From Mesorhizobium sp. M00.F.Ca.ET.216.01.1.1 (GTDB lineage Bacteria; Pseudomonadota; Alphaproteobacteria; Rhizobiales; Rhizobiaceae), in assembly GCF_004010325.2 (NCBI RefSeq), contig NZ_SADR02000031.1, positions 1-64,000 of the forward strand: a DNA stretch of 64,000 nucleotides, in the 5' to 3' direction. Each line of letters begins with the position of its first letter. The stretch's first letter is position 1. The translations under genes and the position numbers were made by a program. Shown here piece after piece: positions 52,750-61,542 of this stretch. The notes beneath the pieces were generated by a model, which was given only the letters and a program-made list of their open reading frames with translations, did no database searches and was not told where the DNA came from.

Positions 52750-54134
52750 GGGCGTTCCACTCCCTCGATTTCGATCGGTGTCATCAGCGGACGGGTGTCG
52801 ACGACGCCTCCAGGAAAGACCGCTGGAAATCGGGTCTGCGCCCAGCGGATCACCTGCACGGCGGGGCTGTTGACGAGAACCTTCGCCGCTGGCGCTGTCC
52901 ACAAGACCTTGTCGATCAAGTCGTTCGGCCGGTAGGAATTGTCACCAATGCCGTCCCCGTTCAGATCGAAGGCCGGATTGTCGCTCCAGTAATTACCCCG
53001 TCCGCCGCTCGACCAGTCGAGGTAGCGCGTGCCGACATACTTCACCTGGTTGCGATTGCGAATGAAGGCATTGCCGGCCATCTCGTTGCCTTCCGAGCCG
53101 GCCGTGAAATGCACGCCGATCTCGCAACCCTCGAAACGGTTGCCGCGGAAGCGGTTCTTGTTGGCATTGTAGATGAAGACGCATTTTTCGGGTCCCAGGC
53201 GCGTCGCGGCCGCGGTCGCAGTCACCGCCGCGTTTGCGCCGCCTGCAGGAAGGTCGTCAGGGTCGGCAAAACGCTGTCCGTTGCTCGTCCATCTGCCGAT
53301 GGGCTGCATCTGGCCGCGGACCACGTTGCCGCTTATTTCGGAGCCATTGGCATAGTTGAACAGCAGTCCGTTGTCGCGGTCGCCGTCGGACAAATTGCCC
53401 GTGACCCGCAGCCTGCTGGAATACATGATGGCGTAGCCGACGACGTTACCGACCGAAACGTTGTCGCTGATCACGCTGTCGTTGGTGTACATGTAATGGA
53501 TGGCAAAACGCACATCGTGGAAGATGTTCGCTCTGAATTCATTGTGTTTGCTGGCGGCCGCAAAGATGCCATCACGGCCGAAGCTGATCTGGTTGCCGAC
53601 GACCTTGGCGCCAGGTGCGTTCCAGACGGATACGCCATTTCCCGCCTGGTTCGTCCTCCCTCCGCGCATGCCCTCAATGCGGTTACCTCTGGCGACGGCA
53701 TCCGCGGCACCATGGAGATAAATCCCGTAAAGATTACCGAGAATTGTATTTCCTTCCACAAGTGCGCCCTTGGCAGTCTCTTTCACGAACACGCCGGCGT
53801 CCATCGTATCCAGGTTGGAGCCGGAACCAACGATCTGCAGACCGCGAACCGCAGCGTTCGCCGCCTCGACGGTGATGACACTCCCTTGGCCGTCACCGTT
53901 GACGATTGCGCCCGTCTCGCCTTGCAGCGTGACCGGCTTGGTGATTGATACCGGACCCCGATGCTCGCCGGTCTCAAGCAACAGCACGTCGCCAGCCGCG
54001 GCGGCATCGATGATCGTTTGCAGGCGCGTCTCGTCGGCCGGCACGACGATTTCCGCCGCTCCGGCAGAGAAGCCGGGAATGACGGCAAGAAGCGCCGCCA
54101 TTCCCAAAGTCGCGATGTTGGCCAAGCGAGCCAT
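52746..54134 (-). CDS. nosD: NosD, periplasmic parallel beta-helix protein
   Basis: The 462-residue protein has a signal peptide (about 1-26, ending FSAGA) and a repeated beta-helix region with many NxI/NxF turns (GNTILGNLYGIYLHG, GNRIEGMRG, RGNRFEGCEIGVHF). This is the copper-maturation component of the NosDFY system. ATG 54134 is 4 bp after the nosZ stop and opens the signal peptide. Confidence 0.95.
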   Translation of the reverse strand: MARLANIATLGMAALLAVIPGFSAGAAEIVVPADETRLQTIIDAAAAGDVLLLETGEHRGPVSITKPVTLQGETGAIVNGDGQGSVITVEAANAAVRGLQIVGSGSNLDTMDAGVFVKETAKGALVEGNTILGNLYGIYLHGAADAVARGNRIEGMRGGRTNQAGNGVSVWNAPGAKVVGNQISFGRDGIFAAASKHNEFRANIFHDVRFAIHYMYTNDSVISDNVSVGNVVGYAIMYSSRLRVTGNLSDGDRDNGLLFNYANGSEISGNVVRGQMQPIGRWTSNGQRFADPDDLPAGGANAAVTATAAATRLGPEKCVFIYNANKNRFRGNRFEGCEIGVHFTAGSEGNEMAGNAFIRNRNQVKYVGTRYLDWSSGGRGNYWSDNPAFDLNGDGIGDNSYRPNDLIDKVLWTAPAAKVLVNSPAVQVIRWAQTRFPAVFPGGVVDTRPLMTPIEIEGVERP

Positions 54135-54138
54135 GCCG

Positions 54139-56064
54139 TCACGCAGCCTGCGGCTCGACGAACATCCGGCCCTGCATCTCCATGTGCATGGCGTGACAGA
54201 ACCAGGAGCAGTAGTACCAGTAGACACCTGCCCGGTTGGCCGTAAACGTCACCGAAGCTGTCGCCTGGGACGCGACCTCCATGTTGATGCCGTAATTGAC
54301 GATAGCAAAGCCATGGGTGAGGTCTTCCACCTCATCGATGTTGGTGACGTAGACTGTGACCTCGTCGCCTTGCTTGACGGTGAAGCTCTCCAGCCCGAAC
54401 GCTGGTGCAGCCGATGTCATGTAGACGCGAACCTTGTTCCCGTCGCGGATGACCTGGCTATCCGACAGCAGGTCGATGCCGTCGGCAGTTGCCTGTTTAA
54501 CCGCATCGGCGAAGAACGGGTCTGCCCGATCCCATGCGCTGACCGGATTTATTTTCGACCTGTGGACCAGGGTCGCGTCATGCGGCTCGGCAAAGCTCGG
54601 ACCGTCATGGACGAGCGCCATCGTGTCACCGGAAATGTCGATGAGCTGGTCGTTCTCCGGCTTGAGCGGGCCGACATTGAGGAACCGATCCTTGGAGAAC
54701 TTGTTGAGCGAGATGAGCCATTTGCCGTCTGCCTCCTTTGTCTGCCCCATCGAGGCGTGGTTGTGGCCGGGCTGATAATGGACGTCGAGCTTCTGACGGA
54801 TCGGGTCGACGGATTCCCCAGCGAAGGAGCGCTTGGCATCGTCGATGTTCCATTTGCAGATCTGGCTGTCGATGAACAGCGTGGTGTAGGCATTGCCCCG
54901 ACCATCGAAAGCCGTGTGCAACGGTCCAAGGCCGAGCTGGGGCTCCGCCACGACGGTATCGCGCGGCTTGATCTTGTCGTCGAAGAGATCGTCGAACTTG
55001 CGCACGTCGAAAACCGTGCAGGTTGGCGACAGCTTGCCGTTCGCCACAACGTGGATGCCGTCCGGCGCGGTATTGATGCCATGGGGGCTGTTCGGAACCG
55101 GAACGTAGCGGGTGTAGGGCGACCCGTGGCGTCCGTCGATGACCGGCACGCCGCCGATCTCCTTGAAATCACCCCTGGCGACCGCTTGCTCGATGCGCTT
55201 GAGATTGAAGATGACGACCCAGTCCTGCTCTTTCGCCATCGTCTCCGCGAGGTTGACGCCCTCTTCGGAATTGTAGGAGGTGGCGTAGCAATATTTGCCT
55301 TGGTAGTCGGCATCCACATTGTCGAGGTTGCCATCCACCATAACCTGCCAGGCAACGTTCATCGTCTCCCCGTCCACGGCGGTGAAGATGGCGTGGTACT
55401 TCGTCTTGTCGTCGAGGACCTTGCCGTCGTTCGGGATCGGGACCCTGTCCTCGCCATTGCAGAATACGTAGCCTGTCTTCGGATATTTCTGTACGCGCAG
55501 ACCATGCACGGTGTGCTGGTTCGGCAGCTGGATGATCTTGTCGCACTTCATCACGTCGAGGCGGATACGGGCTACACGCGTGTTGGCCTTGTCGTTCGCG
55601 AACAGGTAGCGGCCGTCATAGGTGCCGTCGGTAAACGAGAGGTGCGGGTGATGGAGATCGCCGTTGAGATAGATGCCGCCCTTGTCCTTCAGGAATTCCT
55701 TGGTTTCCGGCAGCAGCCCTTCGGTCAGCACCTTGCGGCTTTCGTTGGTCAGGCCCCATCCGGTCGCGCTGCAGCGGTTAAAAACAGGGATCCGCATAAG
55801 TTCGCGCATCGAAGGCGCGCCGACAATGCGGATCTCGCCGGTCTGGCCCGAGGAGAAAAACACGTAATATTCGTCGAGTTCGCCAGGCATGATCTCGAAC
55901 TTCTGCCCTCCCGACGCTGCGCTCTGTGCCGCCGCCGGCGACACCATGCTTCCGCCCAATGTCAGGGTGCCGCCAATGCCCGTCGCGCCAGCGGCCGCCA
56001 CGATTGCTGACGTACCCAGCAGCTGGCGCCTGCTCAGGGTTGTCTTATGTTCTTCTTCCGACAT
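54139..56064 (-). CDS. nosZ: Nitrous oxide reductase, Tat-exported (clade I type)
   Basis: The 641-residue enzyme has a Tat signal (LSRRQLLGTSAIVAAAGATG), a seven-bladed propeller with the CuZ histidines (for example FTDGTYDGRYLF, YVPVPNSPHGIN and VDVHYQPGHNHAS-like segments) and the C-terminal CuA cupredoxin domain with CSWFCHAMHMEMQGRM. It reduces N2O to N2 in the periplasm. Tat export and the nosR/nosX neighbours place it in the typical proteobacterial clade. nosR lies 24 bp upstream. Confidence 0.97.
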   Translation of the reverse strand: MSEEEHKTTLSRRQLLGTSAIVAAAGATGIGGTLTLGGSMVSPAAAQSAASGGQKFEIMPGELDEYYVFFSSGQTGEIRIVGAPSMRELMRIPVFNRCSATGWGLTNESRKVLTEGLLPETKEFLKDKGGIYLNGDLHHPHLSFTDGTYDGRYLFANDKANTRVARIRLDVMKCDKIIQLPNQHTVHGLRVQKYPKTGYVFCNGEDRVPIPNDGKVLDDKTKYHAIFTAVDGETMNVAWQVMVDGNLDNVDADYQGKYCYATSYNSEEGVNLAETMAKEQDWVVIFNLKRIEQAVARGDFKEIGGVPVIDGRHGSPYTRYVPVPNSPHGINTAPDGIHVVANGKLSPTCTVFDVRKFDDLFDDKIKPRDTVVAEPQLGLGPLHTAFDGRGNAYTTLFIDSQICKWNIDDAKRSFAGESVDPIRQKLDVHYQPGHNHASMGQTKEADGKWLISLNKFSKDRFLNVGPLKPENDQLIDISGDTMALVHDGPSFAEPHDATLVHRSKINPVSAWDRADPFFADAVKQATADGIDLLSDSQVIRDGNKVRVYMTSAAPAFGLESFTVKQGDEVTVYVTNIDEVEDLTHGFAIVNYGINMEVASQATASVTFTANRAGVYWYYCSWFCHAMHMEMQGRMFVEPQAA

Positions 56065-56088
56065 ATTCCGTCTCCTTCTGGTTGGCTT

Positions 56089-58422
56089 TCAGGTCGTTGA
56101 ACTGGGGACCGGGCTGCTCTGCTCGATAGGCTTGCCCTTGAAGGCAATCACCGGCTTGACCGGGCCCTTGCCCCGGCTCGACGGTGATGAGAGTGCTTCG
56201 AATTTCTCGCGTTTCAGGCGTACCTGGATCATGTGCGGGCAGCGGTGGTCGTCGTGGTAGAGTTCCTGGCAATGCATGCAGTAGATGCATTCATTGACGT
56301 TGATCTGCCCCTCGGGATGGATCGCCTGGACAGGGCATTCCTTGGCGCAACGCTGGCAGGGCGAACCGCAGTCGGGATAGCGTTTCAGCCACTCGAACAT
56401 GCGGATGCGCCCCGGGATGGCGAGCGCGGCGCCGAGCGGGCAGAGATAACGGCAGTAAAAGCGTTCGATGAACAGGCCGGCGACGAGAATCGCCAGCGCA
56501 AAGATCACGAACGGCCATTCGCGGGCGAACTTCAGGGTGATCGCGGTTTTGAACGGCTCGACCTCGGCGTAGGTCTCGGCCAACCCCACCGAGTAGAGCG
56601 AAAGGCCGAAGAGGCCGAGAAAGATGACGTACTTGATTGGCCATAGCCGCTCGTGCAGGCCGAAAGGCAACGTGATCTGGGGTACTTTCAGCCACTGCGC
56701 CAGATTATTGGTCAGTTCCTGAAGCGCACCGAAGGGGCAGAGCCAGCCGCAAAACGGTCCTCGGCCCCAGAAAAGCAGCCCCGCGGCAACCGCGGCCCAA
56801 AGCAGAAAGATAAGCGGCGCCGAGAGGAAGAATTCCCAGCTGAAGCCGGTGATCAACGAGTTGATAAAGGTCAGTACGTTGACCACGGACAACTGCGCGT
56901 TGGCATACCATCCGAGCCACACCAGGGTGAAAACGAGAAAGCCGCGTCGCACCCAAGCGAACAGGCGCGGACGCCGCAGCAGCCAGTTCTGGAAGAAGAA
57001 GATCGCGGTAAGGACAACGAGCGCGGCCGCGGTTATGACGACCGAAACCGTGTCCAGCCTCCAGATTTTCATCCAGAGCGGTTCTTCGTCCGGGACGGCT
57101 GCGGCCGATGCTTCAGCCGACGTGGATATCGTCGGTGCCGTCCTGTGTAAACTCGGTTTGAGGGCTTCCTGTATGGGTTGTTCGACCGACAGGTAACGGT
57201 CGGGAAGCGTGTAGCCGACATTGAACGGAAGGACTGCCTTGTCCCGCGCACCATAGCTGCGCTGGACGAGCAACTGTAGCTCCCAAGGCTCCGTCAGATC
57301 GAGCGAGAATTCGTCCGGTACGGAAAGCAGTGCTATTTCGCGCAGGCTCGGTGCGCCTTTCGCCGCCAGGTCGCCGAGCCTGGTGTGATTTCGGTCGCGG
57401 AACCGGACGCCTTGACCATCTTGCAGCAATTCGATCCGGTCAAAAATCCCGCCCCGTACATAGCCTGACCCTTTGAAGGAATAGGCGCCGTCACCGGCAA
57501 CGACGATCGCCTGCTGCCCAGGTTTGAGCTTCTTTTGCAGCCGCTCGTAACCGGCATCTCCTAGAAGGCTGCGACCGATGGTCGGCACACTGACCGGTGC
57601 CACATACAATTCGATGAAGCGATCGCCTGGATTGGTTGTTTCGGCTTTGGCGGAAGCTTCTGGACGGCCGGCTTGAGCGAAAGCGTCGGAGACCTCGCCG
57701 ACGGTGAGGCGCAGGCTGCGAATGGAGCCATCGCCGAGGAGTGAAGTCCAATCGCGAATTTCGGACTTGGACAGATCCGGTTTCTTGACCAGGGTTTGGG
57801 CGACTGGCGTCGCAGTCGAGCTGGTTGCACCAAGGCGGTTGCTTCGGATTAGTTTGACGGCGGAGCGGACGACACTGTCGCTCATCACCAGAACTGTCAC
57901 GGTGGCACCACTGACGATGTCGACCTGCGGGAGTTGTTCTGCCCCGGCAGCCACGCGGCTGAGGTCCTTGCCGATCAGCGAATTGAGCGCGGCGACGACC
58001 TTTGCCTGCGGTATGCCTATGAGGACGATTGGTTCCTTGTGCTCGACCAGCTTGATCCCGCGGATAATCCCCGCGGGATCAATGCCGACAAGGATCCTGA
58101 TCGGTTTTCCCGAATATCCAACCGCGTTCGAAAAGTCTGTATTGAGGTAGGCATATCCGATTTTTCGGCTTCCCGAATAGATTGGCGCCAGCGGCGGGAC
58201 GCCCTCGATTTCCCCGTAGCGATCGCCGCCCTGGATAAGCTCACCAGGCTTGGTGCCCGCCAAGTAGTCCTTGAGACTGCCCGCGGCATGAGTGGGAGCG
58301 GACCAGATAACGAGGAGCGCCAGGACTGCGATTGTCCACGAAGCAAGACGGCGCGCGCTCCTTGAGCAGGCTCGGAAAGAAGCCGTCGACGCGGATAGCG
58401 GTGTGGGAATGCTCCCCGGCAT
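56089..58422 (-). CDS. nosR: NosR, flavo-iron-sulfur membrane protein for nos expression and electron transfer
   Basis: The 777-residue protein has a signal-like first helix, a periplasmic FMN-binding domain (VDIVSGATVTVLVMSDSVVR holds the Thr that receives FMN), five or more helices, two CxxxCP motifs (FCGWLCPFGAL and YCRYLCPLGAA) and a C-terminal pair of 4Fe-4S sites (CGSPCQRCAKECPVQ and CIYCMHCQ). ATG 58422 has AAGGAAG immediately upstream, whereas the longer frame begins with TTG. The box at 58510 lies 87 bp upstream. Confidence 0.95.
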   Translation of the reverse strand: MPGSIPTPLSASTASFRACSRSARRLASWTIAVLALLVIWSAPTHAAGSLKDYLAGTKPGELIQGGDRYGEIEGVPPLAPIYSGSRKIGYAYLNTDFSNAVGYSGKPIRILVGIDPAGIIRGIKLVEHKEPIVLIGIPQAKVVAALNSLIGKDLSRVAAGAEQLPQVDIVSGATVTVLVMSDSVVRSAVKLIRSNRLGATSSTATPVAQTLVKKPDLSKSEIRDWTSLLGDGSIRSLRLTVGEVSDAFAQAGRPEASAKAETTNPGDRFIELYVAPVSVPTIGRSLLGDAGYERLQKKLKPGQQAIVVAGDGAYSFKGSGYVRGGIFDRIELLQDGQGVRFRDRNHTRLGDLAAKGAPSLREIALLSVPDEFSLDLTEPWELQLLVQRSYGARDKAVLPFNVGYTLPDRYLSVEQPIQEALKPSLHRTAPTISTSAEASAAAVPDEEPLWMKIWRLDTVSVVITAAALVVLTAIFFFQNWLLRRPRLFAWVRRGFLVFTLVWLGWYANAQLSVVNVLTFINSLITGFSWEFFLSAPLIFLLWAAVAAGLLFWGRGPFCGWLCPFGALQELTNNLAQWLKVPQITLPFGLHERLWPIKYVIFLGLFGLSLYSVGLAETYAEVEPFKTAITLKFAREWPFVIFALAILVAGLFIERFYCRYLCPLGAALAIPGRIRMFEWLKRYPDCGSPCQRCAKECPVQAIHPEGQINVNECIYCMHCQELYHDDHRCPHMIQVRLKREKFEALSSPSSRGKGPVKPVIAFKGKPIEQSSPVPSSTT

Positions 58423-58509
58423 CGGCTTCCTTCGTGTGCGCAAGCACTTTCAGACGCTGGCTGCCAGCGGCCTTTGGCGCGTATGTCGGAGGTTTTGAGC
58501 GAAAGTTCT

Positions 58510-58523
58510 TTGACGCAACGCAA
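58510..58523. promoter_or_regulatory. Mixed NnrR/FixK-type box, divergent (TTGACGCAACGCAA)
   Basis: TTGAC-GCAA-CGCAA lies 87 bp from nosR (minus) and 51 bp from the ferritin-like gene (plus). One half-site is FNR-like and the other NnrR-like, so either regulator could bind. It is the only such site before the nos operon. Confidence 0.78.
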
Positions 58524-58574
58524 ATAACTTCGAGGGAGTTCGCCTACTGTTGAAAATGACATCGGAGGAGAGTC

Positions 58575-59435
58575 ATGTCTCGTTTGGAAGCAGAGCCGGC
58601 GGCGCCCGTCCGGTCGATGGCAGAACTTCTGGCGATCGCATTCGCGATGGAGAAGGAATCTGCGGAACGGTACGCAGAACTGGCAGAGCGAATGCGCGGT
58701 AGCGGTCAGGCGAGATTGGTCGAGGTGTTCGAGCGCCTGGTCAAGGAGGAAACGGGCCACATCGAAAACGTCGTTCGCTGGTCCCGACAATCCAGCGGTA
58801 ATGATCCGGATCTGAGGCAGCTCCAATGGACGCCGAAAGGTGTTTTCGACGACGAGAATGCGGCCGTGGTCTCGCCGGAACTTATGGATGCTTATCACTC
58901 GTTTGCGATGGCAGTGAGAAACGAAGAGCGCGCTTTTGCTTTTTGGTCCTACGTCGCTGCGAACGCGCCCTCGACGGAGGTCCGATCCGCTGCTGAGCAG
59001 ATGGCGAGGGAGGAGTTGGAACATGCCCGCATTCTGCGAATTGAACGCCGACGAGCATTCTTTTCCCGTCGTGACGGCAGAGCGGCGCTTACCAGTTCTC
59101 GGGATTTTGCAACCATGGAAGAACAGGTCGCGATCCGACTTGAAGCGTATGCGGCGTTTCGAGGGGAACGCGACAAGGCCGTGCTTAGCGATCTGGCGGC
59201 AGAGGCACGAGATCTTGCGCAGCTTCTTACTGCCAGTCCGCTCGGTACGAACAATTCAATCAGCGACCGATCGCTGGAATCCTTGGATGCACTTTGCGAA
59301 CTCCTGGCCGAATCTTACCTCAATGCGGGCGACTGCCTGCCTTCACAGGCCGGCCGCGACCGAGCCCAAGTCCTGGCAACGACGGCCATCAAGCGTTTGG
59401 CTGCTTTGAGATATCTTGAGGAACAGCCGATATAA
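58575..59435 (+). CDS. Ferritin-like (rubrerythrin-type) di-iron protein
   Basis: The 286-residue protein is helical, with ferritin-like metal-binding patterns: EKESAERYAELAERM and EETGHIENVV in the first pair of helices, and RNEERAFAFWSYVA with REELEHARILRIER in the second, giving the Exx...ExxH ligands of a di-iron centre. A C-terminal extension of about 100 residues is not recognised. It might protect against peroxide or store iron. It is divergent from nosR across one shared regulatory box 51 bp away. Confidence 0.8.
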   Translation: MSRLEAEPAAPVRSMAELLAIAFAMEKESAERYAELAERMRGSGQARLVEVFERLVKEETGHIENVVRWSRQSSGNDPDLRQLQWTPKGVFDDENAAVVSPELMDAYHSFAMAVRNEERAFAFWSYVAANAPSTEVRSAAEQMAREELEHARILRIERRRAFFSRRDGRAALTSSRDFATMEEQVAIRLEAYAAFRGERDKAVLSDLAAEARDLAQLLTASPLGTNNSISDRSLESLDALCELLAESYLNAGDCLPSQAGRDRAQVLATTAIKRLAALRYLEEQPI

Positions 59436-59579
59436 TTGTCGGCACGACCTGGTGTGGCTTCGAGTCCGAAATTCACCCATTGCACTTCTCCAACATGATA
59501 CGAATTTCGTATTCGCCACACTAGCCGTTGCCGACGGCATTCCGTTTCCTTTGGATACGATTCGGTCCCGGTCCGCGCG

Positions 59580-60794
59580 TCAAGCAGCCGCTTTGTTCGG
59601 CTGCCGCGCCCGCAATCGTGGTTGAACGAGCATGCCGCCAAACAGAGTGGCGTAGCCGAGGAAAGCGACAACCCACAACGTCGCCGATAAGTGAAGAAGC
59701 GTTGCTTGCGCAGGCACGAACGCAGCGCAGATACGCAGGACGGCCGCAACCACGATCGCGACAAAGACCACGCATGTGCCAATGCTTGCGCGCAATTCGC
59801 GGCCTGTATGCCCAAGCGTGGCTCGGGTCATGACGGCGAGCGTCATGCAGGCCACCGCTCCTACGCTGAACGCGTGAATGCCCGCCGCGGAAGGGATAAT
59901 CTCCGGCAGGACGACGGCAAGTCCGGCGAGCAGAAGACCAATCGGCACAAAGACGAACGCGACGTGCAGGATCAGCACCAGCGGATCACGCAGCGTGCGA
60001 TCACCAGCCCAGCGCACAAGCCGGATAGCGTTGAGAACCGCCCCGGCGAGCAGCATTGCGCCCGTCGCGCTGCTTTCAGGAAAGAAGGCCCAGGCTGCCA
60101 ATGCGGTCGCGGACAGTGCGATTGTTGCTATATCAAAATGGCTGAACGGGGCCGGCAGGCGTCCCTGATTCTCGCGAACCAACCAGTTGCGGGTGAAACT
60201 GGGAACGATGCGTCCGCCTATGATCATGATGAGAACGACCGCAGCACCGAGCCCGAGCCGGCGGCTTACATCCGAGACGCCTTGGTAGTGCGCTTCGACA
60301 TGAAACATCATATTGGCCGCCAAAAGTACGGCCACCGGCAGCAGCACCTTGAGGTTCCGCCAATTCCGGCCCGCGATGATTTCGGTGGCTGCGGCGGCGG
60401 CAACGGCCAAAAGGAAGGCGCAGTCGACTGCGGCTCCGACAAGCCAGCCGGTCTGCGCCGAAAAGAATACGGCGAGCCGCCCCGAAAGCCACAAGAGGAC
60501 GAGCACCAGCAGGGGCAGGCCTTGCACCGGCAGACGTCCGGTCCAGTTCGGGATGGCCGTCAGCAGGAATCCCGTCACAATCGCTGCGAGATAGCCAAAC
60601 AGCATCTCGTGGACATGCCAGTCTACGGGCAGGAAGACGCTTGAGGTTTCGAGCCGGCCGTAAAACAACGGCAGCCAGAACAGGATCGCCCCTCCGGCAT
60701 ACAGCGAGCCGAGCAAGAAGAACGGCCTGAAACCGTAAGAGAGAACCGCAGGATAAGCGCCCGGTCGTGTGCGAGGAATTGCCATGGGATGCAT
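59580..60794 (-). CDS. nnrS: NnrS-family haem-copper membrane protein (second copy)
   Basis: The 404-residue protein has about 12 helices and the NnrS motifs: VLSYGFRPFFLLGSLYAGGA, VDWHVHEMLFGYLAAIVTGF, LTAIPNWTGR and MIIGGRIVPSFTRNWL. It resembles the first nnrS at 40324 only moderately, so the two are separate family members. ATG 60794 is taken, with ATG 60785 as an alternative. It follows pseudoazurin by 80 bp in the same direction, probably one operon. Confidence 0.9.
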   Translation of the reverse strand: MHPMAIPRTRPGAYPAVLSYGFRPFFLLGSLYAGGAILFWLPLFYGRLETSSVFLPVDWHVHEMLFGYLAAIVTGFLLTAIPNWTGRLPVQGLPLLVLVLLWLSGRLAVFFSAQTGWLVGAAVDCAFLLAVAAAAATEIIAGRNWRNLKVLLPVAVLLAANMMFHVEAHYQGVSDVSRRLGLGAAVVLIMIIGGRIVPSFTRNWLVRENQGRLPAPFSHFDIATIALSATALAAWAFFPESSATGAMLLAGAVLNAIRLVRWAGDRTLRDPLVLILHVAFVFVPIGLLLAGLAVVLPEIIPSAAGIHAFSVGAVACMTLAVMTRATLGHTGRELRASIGTCVVFVAIVVAAVLRICAAFVPAQATLLHLSATLWVVAFLGYATLFGGMLVQPRLRARQPNKAAA

Positions 60795-60874
60795 TTCAAA
60801 AGGGCGGACGCCAGGCGGACTGATGTCTGCCTGGAAGGCTCCCGTTGATTTTCAGAGCGAGATTTGCTCCGCCT

Positions 60875-61318
60875 TCAGTTGCCCGCCGGAACTTCAGCCA
60901 AAAGGGCCTCGAACGCTTTCTTCGCCTTCCCCGACTGTTTGACGGCCGCTGCCTGCGCCAGATTGACTGGCTTGCCGACCACGATCAGCGCCACCATGCC
61001 CATCCCGTAGTGGGGCGTGCACTTCACGCCATAGACACCCTTCTTGTCGAGCGTGACGGTGATTTGTTCGCCCGGCTTGCCCTTGAAGGGCTCTGCGCCG
61101 TCCGGGATCATCCCCTTGATGCTTTCGGCATCGTGGCCCTTGTCGGTCGGCACGAATGTGACCGTGTCTCCAAGCGCTGCCTGGACGAAGTCGGGCTGGA
61201 AGACCATTACGCCTTTCTCGCCCTTGTTGAGCATCTGGACCTGATGGTCGGCAGCCTGCGCCGCTCCGGCCAACACCGATGCCGCGAGCGCGGCGGCGAT
61301 TGCGATTGAATAGTTCAT
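60875..61318 (-). CDS. Pseudoazurin, blue copper electron carrier
   Basis: The 147-residue protein has a signal peptide (about 1-22, ending GAAQA) and the pseudoazurin pattern: DHQVQMLNKGEKGVMVFQPD, VTFVPTDKGHDAESIKGMIP with the first His ligand, and YGVKCTPHYGMGMVALIVVG with Cys, His and Met ligands. Pseudoazurin donates electrons to nitrite reductase and NosZ. An NnrR-type box lies 78 bp upstream. It is followed by nnrS in the same direction. Confidence 0.95.
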   Translation of the reverse strand: MNYSIAIAAALAASVLAGAAQAADHQVQMLNKGEKGVMVFQPDFVQAALGDTVTFVPTDKGHDAESIKGMIPDGAEPFKGKPGEQITVTLDKKGVYGVKCTPHYGMGMVALIVVGKPVNLAQAAAVKQSGKAKKAFEALLAEVPAGN

Positions 61319-61396
61319 GATCTTACCTTTCTGGTCAGTTATCCTCGACGGCGTTTACCGTTGCGGCTCTTCTAGGCCGACTTGGACATGCGGACT

Positions 61397-61410
61397 TTGC
61401 TGCAGCGCAA
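61397..61410 (-). promoter_or_regulatory. NnrR-type box (TTGCTGCAGCGCAA)
   Basis: TTGCT-GCAG-CGCAA lies 78 bp from the pseudoazurin start on the minus strand and 132 bp from nnrR on the plus strand. On the minus strand it reads TTGCG-CTGC-AGCAA. Confidence 0.75.
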
Positions 61411-61542
61411 ACAGGATTGGGAATCGAGGGAAAAAAGCCGCGGCGCACGCCACTTGCCGCCCGTCGGTTAGCCATGACATTGTTGCGGCAGACGCGGATT
61501 GCTATTTATGGCTACAGTCAAATTTCATAAGGGAGAGCGCAG

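Noticed and set aside
53770..56010. 746-codon open frame opposite nosZ
   Set aside because: Antisense shadow of nosZ; the product has no recognisable motif and the nosZ motifs on the other strand are unmistakable.
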